Shown here in pieces: positions 34,230 through 41,177 of a stretch of 41,177 nt of DNA. The stretch is from Pseudomonas sp. RGM2987. GTDB lineage: Bacteria; Pseudomonadota; Gammaproteobacteria; Pseudomonadales; Pseudomonadaceae. How positions within the stretch are numbered: position 1 is the first letter of the stretch; every line of letters starts with the position of its first letter. The notes below the pieces were generated by a model. That model was not told the DNA's origin. It was given only the letters and a program-made list of their open reading frames with translations, and did not search any database. The stretch covers positions 1-41,177 of the forward strand of contig NZ_JALJDX010000175.1 in NCBI RefSeq assembly GCF_022952855.1, read 5' to 3'. A program made the position numbers and the translations under genes.

Positions 34230-35000
34230 GTGACACCACTCATGATCACCCTGCTCGTCGTAGCCGGGATCGCACTGTTGATCGCCATTGGCTACATGAA
34301 CCATGTGGTGGAAAACAACAAGCTGGAAAAGGTCCGCACCAAGGTCGAACTCAACGATCGTATACGTCGCTGTGGCGAACTCACCGAGACCTTCCCCGGG
34401 CAGTTGATGACACCTGCCCTGAAGCTGCTGATGACGCGCCTGGAGATGAACGCCTGCCAGCGTTTGCTGAATCTGGATAAAGGCAATACTGCGGTCAAGG
34501 CACGCCTGGACGAGTTGAGCGCGCTGGCCGCCCAGGGCGAGTCGATTCCGGTAGGCAACCCAGCCGCTCCGATCCTGACCGAAGCCAAGGCCAAGGACGT
34601 GCGGTTCCTGCTCGAGGCCCTGCACGGCCAGATCACCCGCGCGGCCCAGGACGGTTTCCTGCCGCCCAACGAAGCCAAGCGCTGGATCCGCGAAGTGCGG
34701 CACATCCTGGTGCTGCTGCACATCGAGTTCTTCAACAACCTTGGCCAGCAGTCCTTGCAACAGGAACAGCCGGGTCAGGCCCGCCTGGCGTTCGAACGCG
34801 GCGTTCAGTACCTGCGCAAGCAGCAGGAACCCCAGGCCTACGCCGAGCAACTGGCCTACCTGGAAAAACTCCTGGCCCGTGCCAACGCGATGGTCCTGGC
34901 CAGCACCCAGCCGGTCGAAGGCGAAGTCAACCAGTTGACCGAAGGCTTGAAGGAAGACGAAATAAACGACGAGTGGAAGAAGAAGAAGGTTTACGACTGA
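34230..35000 (+). CDS. Membrane-anchored helical protein of unknown function
   Basis: A 256-aa protein with a single N-terminal membrane segment (residues 5-22, MITLLVVAGIALLIAIGY). A long, charged, helical cytosolic domain follows. Residues about 160-225 resemble a TPR-like helix pair (FFNNLGQQSLQQEQPGQARLAFERGVQYLRK). It ends in a basic tail, DEWKKKKVYD. GTG at 34230 has AGAGGT about seven bases upstream; ATG at 34242 is an alternative. I do not recognise a named family. It stands alone between the tRNA array and a REPIN. Confidence 0.85.
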   Translation: MTPLMITLLVVAGIALLIAIGYMNHVVENNKLEKVRTKVELNDRIRRCGELTETFPGQLMTPALKLLMTRLEMNACQRLLNLDKGNTAVKARLDELSALAAQGESIPVGNPAAPILTEAKAKDVRFLLEALHGQITRAAQDGFLPPNEAKRWIREVRHILVLLHIEFFNNLGQQSLQQEQPGQARLAFERGVQYLRKQQEPQAYAEQLAYLEKLLARANAMVLASTQPVEGEVNQLTEGLKEDEINDEWKKKKVYD

Positions 35001-35031
35001 TACGGCGCTACCCTGTGACGGTAGAGCTTCT

Positions 35032-35175
35032 GTGGCGAGGGAGCTTGCTCCCGCTGGGCCGGTCCGACGCCTCGGGCGCAGCAGCCCCAAGAAAATCCCC
35101 TCCTCAACCTGACCCACCGCGCCATCAGGTTTCAGGGGCGCTACACGCCCCAGCGGGAGCAAGCTCCCTCGCCAC
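35032..35175. repeat. REPIN (class 1 inverted pair, long spacer)
   Basis: Inverted class 1 repeats, 144 bp end to end, the longest in the window. It lies between the membrane-protein gene (plus) and the MCP gene (minus). No other terminator is visible in this convergent gap. Confidence 0.9.
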
Positions 35176-35267
35176 GAGTTCTGTGTAGCCCCCAGGAGCC
35201 TCACCGAAGTACGCTCCTATATCTCCGGCTTGCAAAGCTGCCTTGTGGTGAATCCGCAATCGCGGGC

Positions 35268-37235
35268 TCACAACCTGAAATGCCCCACCATTCCCTTCAG
35301 CTCAACTCCCAACTGCGCCAGCTCGATGCTCGACGCGGCGTTGCCGCGCATTGCCAGGGACGATTGATCGGCGCTGGCGCGGATGCTGGTGACGCTGCGG
35401 TTGATTTCTTCGGCCACTGAGCTCTGCTGCTCGGCCGCCGCCGCGATCTGTTGGTTCATCTGCTGGATCAACGACACCGCCGCCGCAATGCTGCCCAAGG
35501 CACTTTCGGTCTGCAAGGCATCGCTGACCGCCATCTTCACCAGCTCGCCACTGCCTTGTATCTGCTGCACGGAGGCCTGGGCCGCCGCGCGCAAGGCGCT
35601 GACCAACCGCTCAATCTCCTCGGTGGACTGTTGCGTACGCTTGGCCAGGGCCCGCACTTCATCGGCCACCACCGCAAAGCCCCTGCCCTGCTCCCCGGCC
35701 CGGGCCGCCTCGATGGCGGCATTGAGTGCCAGCAGGTTGGTTTGCTCGGCCACGCTCTTGATGACGCTCAGCACCGTGCCGATGTTCTGGATCTCGGCGC
35801 TGAGGCTTTCGATGCTGGTACTGGCCGACGTGGCCGAGTCGGCCAATTGCTCGATGCGCGCCATGCTCTGGCGCACCACCTGCTGGCCACTTTCTACTTT
35901 ATCGTCGGCGGTCTGGGCCGCCTGGGCCGCTTCCTCGGCATTGCGCGCCACGTCGTGCACGGTGGCGGTCATCTGGTTCATGGCCGTGGCGACCTGTTCG
36001 GTTTCCTCTTTCTGGCTGCTCACTTCCAGGTTGGTCTGCTCCGTCACAGCCGACAGCGATTGGGCCGAATTGGCCAGTTGTTCGATACCTGCCTGCAAGC
36101 CGCTGACAATGCCGCTCAAGCCCGCGCCCATCTGTTGCATCGCCAGCATCAACTGACCGATCTCGTCCCGCCGCGTCACTTCGATCGTGGCGCTCAAGTC
36201 GCCCGCGGCAATTCGCTGGGCCACGCGAATCACGCTACGCAACGGTGCCACGATCAGCCGGGTAATGACCCAGGCGGCGATCAATCCCACCAGCAGCGCC
36301 AGGGCCGACGATCCGATAATCAGCAGTGAGTTCTTTTTCAACTCGGTCTGCATGGCCTGGTCTTCGGCGGCGTAGGCCTGGTCAACCCGATCCACCACCT
36401 GGGCAGCCCGCTCGTGCAGTTGTTGGTAGACGGTTTTTTCCTTGGCCAACAGGCCGGTGTATTCAGCCAACTGCTGGTTGAAACCGCCGATGTGCCCGGC
36501 CACTTCGTTGAGCACGGTCTGGTAACCCGGGTCCTTGACGGTAGTCTTGAGGACTTCGGCCTGCTTCATGGCCTGTTCGGCCTGTTCGATGTTGCCTTCG
36601 GCCGCTCCCTCGACGCTGCCTTTGCGGCTCTGGTCCAAGCGGACCCGGGCTTCGTTCATGGCCTGTAGCATCAGCCGCGACACCTCGCTGACCTGATTGG
36701 CCTGCTCGATGAACTCGGCGCCTTCCTTGCCTTCGGTGTCCTTCAAGGTATAGGCACCGTCGTCCGCCAGTCCTGCCTGCAATACATCCAGGTTATTAGC
36801 CACGCTGGACACCGACCAACTGGCCATTTCCAAGGCCAGATCCTTGCTCTGGCTCAGCCCGACAAATTCGTCGAACGCCTTGCGATAAGCCGCCAGCGCC
36901 TGCTCCACATCGTTCATCACCGGGACATTGGCGGCCGACTGAGCCTTGAGTTCTCCGGCCTGGGCAACCAGTTGGTCGACACCCTGGCGCAGGGCATCGG
37001 CGGTCTTGGGGTCCGAGCGCGAGGCGAATTCCTGTTCCAGCAGCCGGACCTTGAGCAGACCGCTGTTGAGCGCAGACATCTGCTTCAACCCCTCGAAGCG
37101 TTGGCTGATGGTCTGCAGGGACCAGACGCCGATGGCCGCGACCACAGCGGTCAACAGCAGCACCAGGACAAACCCGATACCCAGTTTCTTTGCCATACCC
37201 AGGTTGGCAAAACGTCCTTGAACGGCCGAATTCAT
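35268..37235 (-). CDS. Methyl-accepting chemotaxis protein with large helical sensor domain
   Basis: A 655-aa transmembrane chemoreceptor. TM1 is at residues 18-39 and a helical periplasmic domain of about 264 residues (40-303) follows. TM2 is at 304-325, then HAMP (about 326-380) and the signalling domain. The latter has the conserved hairpin tip [20 protein letters not shown] and [15 protein letters not shown]. The size and all-helical nature of the sensor fit the HBM (McpS-like) type, which binds organic acids in some pseudomonads; that is inference. No C-terminal pentapeptide docking motif is present. No chemotaxis gene is adjacent. Confidence 0.94.
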   Translation of the reverse strand: MNSAVQGRFANLGMAKKLGIGFVLVLLLTAVVAAIGVWSLQTISQRFEGLKQMSALNSGLLKVRLLEQEFASRSDPKTADALRQGVDQLVAQAGELKAQSAANVPVMNDVEQALAAYRKAFDEFVGLSQSKDLALEMASWSVSSVANNLDVLQAGLADDGAYTLKDTEGKEGAEFIEQANQVSEVSRLMLQAMNEARVRLDQSRKGSVEGAAEGNIEQAEQAMKQAEVLKTTVKDPGYQTVLNEVAGHIGGFNQQLAEYTGLLAKEKTVYQQLHERAAQVVDRVDQAYAAEDQAMQTELKKNSLLIIGSSALALLVGLIAAWVITRLIVAPLRSVIRVAQRIAAGDLSATIEVTRRDEIGQLMLAMQQMGAGLSGIVSGLQAGIEQLANSAQSLSAVTEQTNLEVSSQKEETEQVATAMNQMTATVHDVARNAEEAAQAAQTADDKVESGQQVVRQSMARIEQLADSATSASTSIESLSAEIQNIGTVLSVIKSVAEQTNLLALNAAIEAARAGEQGRGFAVVADEVRALAKRTQQSTEEIERLVSALRAAAQASVQQIQGSGELVKMAVSDALQTESALGSIAAAVSLIQQMNQQIAAAAEQQSSVAEEINRSVTSIRASADQSSLAMRGNAASSIELAQLGVELKGMVGHFRL

Positions 37236-37345
37236 TGCGCTCAGTCCTCTGCCAGTGTGTGTTGTTCGCAGATTCGCAACGAGACGCCCTGCAACACAAG
37301 ATGCTGGCGTCGGAATAATGGCAAAAAGCTACAGCCTCGTCGTTT

Positions 37346-38743
37346 TCAGAACGCTTGAGGTCGATCCAAGGCCGCGGCCCGGAAAAACGCCTGGGCCCTT
37401 GGATCGCGGGCATACGCCACGTTGATCCGCAGCCAGTCGCTGTCGGCCCCTGACGGGCTGAAAGCGGTACGCGAAGACAGCAGCACGCCGAACCGCTTGG
37501 CCAGGCGCTGCAATCCAGCGTAGTCACATAATGGCGGGCGTGCCCAGATAAAGAGCCCGCCAGCGGGCTTGCCGAAAACCTCCCAGTCGGCGTCTTCCAA
37601 CACTTGCAACACCGACGCCATATCGACGCCCAGGCGTTGGCGCTGGCGCTGGACCAGCTTGCGGTAGGCACCGTTGGCCAGGAGGCTGGCGAGGACCGAC
37701 TCGCAGAACCGCGAGCCGCCCATGCTGGTAACCCCCTTGACCTCGCTCAAGCGTGCAACGATGGGGGGCGGCGCCGCGATGAAACCGACTCGCAACGAGC
37801 TGCTCAGGGTCTTCGAAAAACTGCCCAGGTAGATCACCTCGGGGTCCAGCGCCGCCAGCCGGGTGCGCGTTGAACTTTGGAAATCGGCATAGACGTCATC
37901 TTCGATCACCCGCACGGCGTGTCGCCTGGTCAGTTCCAGCAACCGCTGGGCCACCGCCGGAGCGAGGCTGCTGCCGGTCGGGTTGTGACAGGCGCTGTTG
38001 ATGAACAGGGCACTGGGTCGGCGAGTCGCCAGCAGGTTTTGTAGCACCTCGACATCCGGGCCGCGCGGGGTCCTGGGTAATTCGAGCATTTCGATCCTGT
38101 GCAGCCTGAGCAGATCGAACAGGTTCGGATAGCCGGGGCTTTCCACCACCACGCAGGATCCCGGCGGCAGCAGGGTCCGCACGATCAGGTCCAGGCCCTG
38201 GGTAGCCCCGGTGGTGGTCAGGATCTGGTTTTTGTCGACTTCGATATTGAGTTGCTTCAGGCGCCTGGACAGTTGCTCGCGCAGGACTGGCAGGCCCAAC
38301 GGCGTGCTGTAGTTGAACAGCCCCGCCATATCGGTGCGCGTGACCTGGCGGATCGCATAGCCCAGGTCATCGCTTTCACGCCAACTCTCCGGCAACCCAC
38401 CATCCCCCAGCTTCAACTCCCATGGCGAGCTGTCATCCAGGTCGCTGCGGTGCAGGTGAGCGTCCTTGCGTCGACTGTCGTGGGTAGACGCAAGCTCGGG
38501 CGAAGGGGGTGGCGCGACGAAAAAGCTCGAACCGTGGCGGGACGCAAGCAGTCCTTGAGCCACCAGGCGCTCACATGCCTCATTGACACTGGACTGGCTG
38601 AGCAGGTTGTCTCGTGCCAGTTGCCGAATGGAGGGCAGACGAGTCCCTGGCTGTACTGCGCCCTGTCGGATCCATCCGATCAGGGCGTCGACGATTTGCT
38701 GCACGACTGGCACCAGGGCCTGTCGGTCGATTCTCAATTCCAT
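37346..38743 (-). CDS. MocR-type GntR/aminotransferase-like regulator
   Basis: A 465-aa two-domain protein. The GntR winged helix (residues 1-75) contains TRLPSIRQLARDNLLSQSSV. A class I aminotransferase-like domain (about 105-460) has NPTGSSL, D283 in EDDVYADF and the PLP lysine K311 in LGSFSKTLSSS. MocR proteins bind PLP or a PLP adduct and regulate genes of amino-acid or vitamin metabolism, usually adjacent ones. ATG at 38743 gives MELRIDRQALVPVVQ; a TTG two codons upstream, closer to AGGAG, is an alternative. Possible targets are its own gene or the divergent SDR/MDR region, but this is not shown. Confidence 0.92.
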   Translation of the reverse strand: MELRIDRQALVPVVQQIVDALIGWIRQGAVQPGTRLPSIRQLARDNLLSQSSVNEACERLVAQGLLASRHGSSFFVAPPPSPELASTHDSRRKDAHLHRSDLDDSSPWELKLGDGGLPESWRESDDLGYAIRQVTRTDMAGLFNYSTPLGLPVLREQLSRRLKQLNIEVDKNQILTTTGATQGLDLIVRTLLPPGSCVVVESPGYPNLFDLLRLHRIEMLELPRTPRGPDVEVLQNLLATRRPSALFINSACHNPTGSSLAPAVAQRLLELTRRHAVRVIEDDVYADFQSSTRTRLAALDPEVIYLGSFSKTLSSSLRVGFIAAPPPIVARLSEVKGVTSMGGSRFCESVLASLLANGAYRKLVQRQRQRLGVDMASVLQVLEDADWEVFGKPAGGLFIWARPPLCDYAGLQRLAKRFGVLLSSRTAFSPSGADSDWLRINVAYARDPRAQAFFRAAALDRPQAF

Positions 38744-38904
38744 GAGCAACCAAACTCCTAAGCATTTGTTTTATTTCCGGAAACAGTTAAGCACAGGCTG
38801 TCCCGGGACGATGTACGTGAACGTCGCCAAAACCGCCGTTTTTCAAGCTTTGAAACACAATGGCGGGCCGATCGGGAGGAGGTGCGCACGCCCAAGAAAA
38901 AGCC

Positions 38905-38917
38905 CGCAACCAGGGCG
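38905..38917. repeat. Target site duplication, left copy
   Basis: CGCAACCAGGGCG directly precedes the mini-element and is repeated exactly after it at 39087-39099. Thirteen bases fits the 10-13 bp duplications known for the IS4 group. Confidence 0.85.
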
Positions 38918-39086
38918 CAATGCTGTTCACTTAAGGTTTATCACTTGTCGTGGCGAGGGAGCTTGCTCCCGCTGGGCCGGTCCGCGTTCGGGCATAGCAG
39001 CCCCAAAAAGCTTGGGACCGCTGCGCGCTCCAGCGGGAGCAAGCTCCCTCGCCACGGGCGGTGACGTCCTTAAGTGAACAGCATTA
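38918..39086. mobile_element. MITE-like element with IS4-like ends carrying a REPIN
   Basis: 169 bp. The terminal inverted repeats AATGCTGTTCACTTAAGG (38919-38936) and its exact complement (39068-39085) are 18 bp and perfect; the outermost bases are C and A. From memory, the IS4 end reads TAATGCCGATCAGTTAAGG, which matches at 15 of these 18 positions. It has no open frame, so it must be mobilised by a transposase elsewhere. The centre is a class 1 REPIN (38950-39055). Confidence 0.8.
38950..39055. repeat. REPIN (class 1 inverted pair) inside the mini-element
   Basis: Inverted class 1 repeats, 106 bp end to end. It lies centrally between the two terminal inverted repeats, so either the element carried it in or the REPIN entered afterwards. 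Confidence 0.9.
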
Positions 39087-39099
39087 CGCAACCAGGGCG
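39087..39099. repeat. Target site duplication, right copy
   Basis: CGCAACCAGGGCG, identical to 38905-38917. It supplies the loop and part of the right arm of the original SDR terminator. Confidence 0.85.
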
Positions 39100-39130
39100 G
39101 GCTTGTCCTACAACTTGAGGGCGAGTTTCC

Positions 39131-39892
39131 TCAGAACGCTGTCACCCCACCATCCACCGCCAGGGAGTGGCCGGTGGTAAATGCTGCCCCATCGCTGCAC
39201 AGGTACAACACCGCGCTGGCGATCTCCTCGACCTTGCCGATCCGCCCGACCGGATGCATGGCGTTGGCGAACTCGCCTTTCTTCGGATCCGACTCATAAG
39301 CGCGTCGGAACATGTCGGTGTCGATCACCGCGGGGCACACCGCGTTCACGCGGATTTTCTTCTTGGCGTATTCAATGGCGGCCGACTTGGTCAGGCCGAT
39401 CACCGCATGTTTGGAGGCGGCATAAATACTCATCTTCGGCGCCGCTCCCAGGCCAGCCACCGAGGCCGTATTGACGATGGCGCCGCCGCCCTGGGCCAGC
39501 AGTAATGGCAACTGGTATTTCATGCACAGCCAGACGCCCTTCACATTGACGCCCATGATCGCGTCGAACTCGTCGAGGGTGCCATCGGCCAGCTTGCCCT
39601 TTTCGATCTCGATCCCGGCGTTGTTGAACGCGTAATCCAGGCGACCGTAGGCATTGATCACTTCGTTCATCAGGTTCTGCACGTCGGTTTCCAGCGTCAC
39701 GTTGCAACGCACGAACACCGCCTCACCGCCCGCGTCGCGAATCGATTGCACCGTGCCCTCGCCGCCTGCGGCGTCGAGGTCGGCCACCACGACTTTCAGG
39801 CCTTCTGCCGCAAACGCCTGGGCGGTGGCGCGGCCAATGCCAGCGGCGGCGCCCGTCACCAGGGCGACCTGTCCGGAAAACGTCATGCTCAT
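39131..39892 (-). CDS. Short-chain dehydrogenase/reductase
   Basis: A 253-aa classical SDR. The cofactor site TGAAAGIG is at residues 13-20, NNAG at 90-93, and the catalytic S144, Y157 and K161 are in YAASK. D38 after the second strand (VVVADLD) suggests a preference for NAD(H). It oxidises an alcohol or reduces a ketone; the substrate is unknown. ATG at 39892 has GAGGAA seven bases upstream, and the 60-residue longer frame is not supported. Its terminator has been split by the mini-element. Confidence 0.94.
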   Translation of the reverse strand: MSMTFSGQVALVTGAAAGIGRATAQAFAAEGLKVVVADLDAAGGEGTVQSIRDAGGEAVFVRCNVTLETDVQNLMNEVINAYGRLDYAFNNAGIEIEKGKLADGTLDEFDAIMGVNVKGVWLCMKYQLPLLLAQGGGAIVNTASVAGLGAAPKMSIYAASKHAVIGLTKSAAIEYAKKKIRVNAVCPAVIDTDMFRRAYESDPKKGEFANAMHPVGRIGKVEEIASAVLYLCSDGAAFTTGHSLAVDGGVTAF

Positions 39893-40117
39893 TGTCAGTT
39901 CCTCGAAGAATGCGGGATCGGCGCAGTGTAGCCACAGCCCCGGGCAGCGCGGCAGCACTATCCAGATGCCGGTTAAGGGTTCATGGGCGCCGGTGATAAC
40001 GGCCTGGTAGGCACTATCACTGCGTTGGATCGGCGTGCATTCGCTGTGACGGCAAAACCTTGCAGCAAGCACGTCGAAGGTCTATCAACAAAGCTTCATT
40101 CATCTTGAGTGCCAGCC

Positions 40118-41122
40118 ATGACTGCCCAGACCAATCGCCAGTTCCTGCTCGCCAAGCGCCCGGTGGGCGCCGCGACCCGCGAGACTTTCACGTATCAGCA
40201 GGTCCCGGTCGGCGAACCGGCCACCGGCCAGATCCTGGTGAAGAACGAGTACCTGTCCCTGGACCCGGCCATGCGCGGCTGGATGAACGAGGGCAAGTCC
40301 TATATCCCGCCGGTAGGCATCGGTGAGGTGATGCGGGCCTTGGGTGTCGGCCAGGTGATTGCATCGAACAACCCGGGATTCGCGGTGGGGGACTACGTCA
40401 ACGGTGCGTTGGGCGTGCAGGATTTTTTCCTGGGTGAGCCAAGAGGCTTCTACAAGGTCGATCCGAAACTGGCACCACTGCCACGTTACTTATCCGCGCT
40501 GGGCATGACCGGCATGACCGCCTATTTCGCACTGCTGGATGTCGGCGCGCCCAAGGCCGGCGAGACCGTGGTGCTGTCGGGCGCCGCAGGTGCAGTGGGC
40601 AGCATCGCCGGGCAGATCGCCAAGCTCAAAGGCTGCCGCGTGGTGGGCATCGCCGGTGGGGCCGACAAATGCAAGTTCCTGGTCGACGAACTGGGCTTCG
40701 ACGGCGCCATCGACTACAAGAACGAAGACGTCCAGGCCGGACTCAAGCGTGAATGCCCCAAGGGCGTGGACGTGTATTTCGATAACGTCGGCGGCGACAT
40801 CCTGGATGCCGTGCTCAGCCGCCTGGCCCTCAAGGCTCGCGTGGTGATTTGTGGCGCCATCAGCCAGTACAACAACAAGGAAGCGGTCAAAGGCCCGGCC
40901 AACTACCTGTCGCTCCTGGTCAACCGGGCACGCATGGAAGGCTTCGTGGTGATGGACTACGCCTCGCAGTTCGCCGCCGCCGGGCAGGAAATGGCCGGTT
41001 GGATGGCCAAGGGGCAGCTCAAGAGCAAGGAAGACATTGTCGAGGGGTTGGAGACGTTTCCCGAGACATTGACCAAATTGTTCAGCGGGGAGAATTTCGG
41101 GAAGCTGGTGCTCAAGGTCTGA
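40118..41122 (+). CDS. NADP-dependent MDR-family oxidoreductase (CurA/leukotriene B4 dehydrogenase-like)
   Basis: A 334-aa zinc-free medium-chain reductase. EYLSLDPAMRGWMN (44-57) is typical of the YncB/CurA/PTGR group. The Rossmann motif GAAGAVGS is at residues 155-162, and GVDVYFDNVGGDILD is near 210-225. It reduces activated double bonds of enones with NADPH. ATG at 40118 is preferred over the GTG at 40109, which has no ribosome binding site. It is divergent from the SDR gene with a 225-bp gap, and the two may share a substrate class. Confidence 0.93.
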   Translation: MTAQTNRQFLLAKRPVGAATRETFTYQQVPVGEPATGQILVKNEYLSLDPAMRGWMNEGKSYIPPVGIGEVMRALGVGQVIASNNPGFAVGDYVNGALGVQDFFLGEPRGFYKVDPKLAPLPRYLSALGMTGMTAYFALLDVGAPKAGETVVLSGAAGAVGSIAGQIAKLKGCRVVGIAGGADKCKFLVDELGFDGAIDYKNEDVQAGLKRECPKGVDVYFDNVGGDILDAVLSRLALKARVVICGAISQYNNKEAVKGPANYLSLLVNRARMEGFVVMDYASQFAAAGQEMAGWMAKGQLKSKEDIVEGLETFPETLTKLFSGENFGKLVLKV

Positions 41123-41133
41123 CACATAGCACT

Positions 41134-41158
41134 TGTGGGAGCGGGCTTGCTCGCGAAT
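41134..41158. repeat. REP singlet (class 2)
   Basis: TGTGGGAGCGGGCTTGCTCG with a short tail, 11 bp after the MDR gene stop. The window ends 19 bp later, so a partner copy could lie outside. Confidence 0.8.
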
Positions 41159-41177
41159 GCGGTAGATCAGTCGACTT

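Larger units (their letters stand above)
38898..39105 (-). terminator. Rho-independent terminator of the SDR gene, split by an insertion
   Basis: If bases 38918-39099 (element plus one target copy) are removed, the flanks join as AAGCCCGC-AACCAGG-GCGGGCTT, an 8-bp perfect hairpin. On the minus strand it is followed by TTTTTC. The left arm is at about 38900-38907 and the right arm at 39098-39105. The two arms are now about 190 bp apart, so the original terminator is probably weakened or replaced by the element's own hairpin. Confidence 0.75.
38744..39130. other. Intergenic region with a mini-element between the MocR and SDR genes
   Basis: 387 bp between the start of the MocR-type gene (minus) and the end of the SDR gene (minus). 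It contains the split SDR terminator, the 169-bp mini-element and its REPIN. The part 38762-38890 should hold the MocR promoter; no clear elements are seen. Confidence 0.6.

Overview
The window is a piece of a Pseudomonas chromosome, most likely from the P. fluorescens group. The evidence is the high-GC coding sequence, the order murB - low-MW phosphatase - kdsB - Trm112-like - lpxK - exbD - exbB - comEC, the block of YadGH-type ABC transporter - GST - FadE (815 aa) - short conserved protein, and many copies of the REP/REPIN repeats typical of fluorescent pseudomonads. No transposase, integrase, phage gene or CRISPR array is present.

Layout. (1) 127-4491, minus strand: a periplasmic molybdenum hydroxylase operon with a [2Fe-2S] subunit, a Tat-exported molybdopterin subunit, an XdhC-type maturation factor and a MobA/MocA-like nucleotidyltransferase. 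(2) 4772-11631, minus strand: a tightly overlapping envelope operon with comEC, exbB/tolQ-like, exbD/tolR-like, lpxK, a Trm112-like protein, kdsB, a low-MW phosphatase and murB, closed by a strong hairpin terminator. (3) 11775-18616: a DUF2062 membrane protein, an ABC-2 exporter pair, a glutathione transferase, fadE and a small conserved protein. (4) 19229-33410: a complete Tad/Flp type IVb pilus locus in an unusual split layout. Secretin rcpA, a TadD-like TPR lipoprotein and a DUF3613 protein are on the plus strand. They converge on a long minus-strand operon: flp2, flp1, tadV, an AAA+ ATPase, rcpC, tadG, two TadE/F-like pseudopilins, tadZ, tadA, tadB, tadC. A divergent AraC-family regulator with a degenerate receiver-like domain sits at its head. 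(5) 33468-33881: two identical tRNA-Gly(GCC)/tRNA-Glu(TTC) pairs on the minus strand, behind a textbook stable-RNA promoter. (6) 34230-41122: a membrane-anchored protein of unknown function, an MCP with a large helical sensor domain, a MocR-type regulator, an SDR and an MDR oxidoreductase.

How it works together. In region 4, TadV should process the Flp prepilins and the pseudopilins. TadA with TadB/TadC drives assembly, TadZ localises the machine, and RcpA with RcpC forms the outer-membrane channel. The AAA+ ATPase is a non-canonical member. The AraC-type protein is a good candidate for control of the flp promoter: the flp/regulator intergenic region holds 14-bp direct repeats with an exact 21-bp period, the spacing used by AraC-family proteins.

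The most striking non-coding feature is a 169-bp mini-element at 38918-39086. It has 18-bp perfect terminal inverted repeats resembling IS4 ends and a 13-bp target duplication, carries a REPIN, and has split the terminator of the SDR gene.
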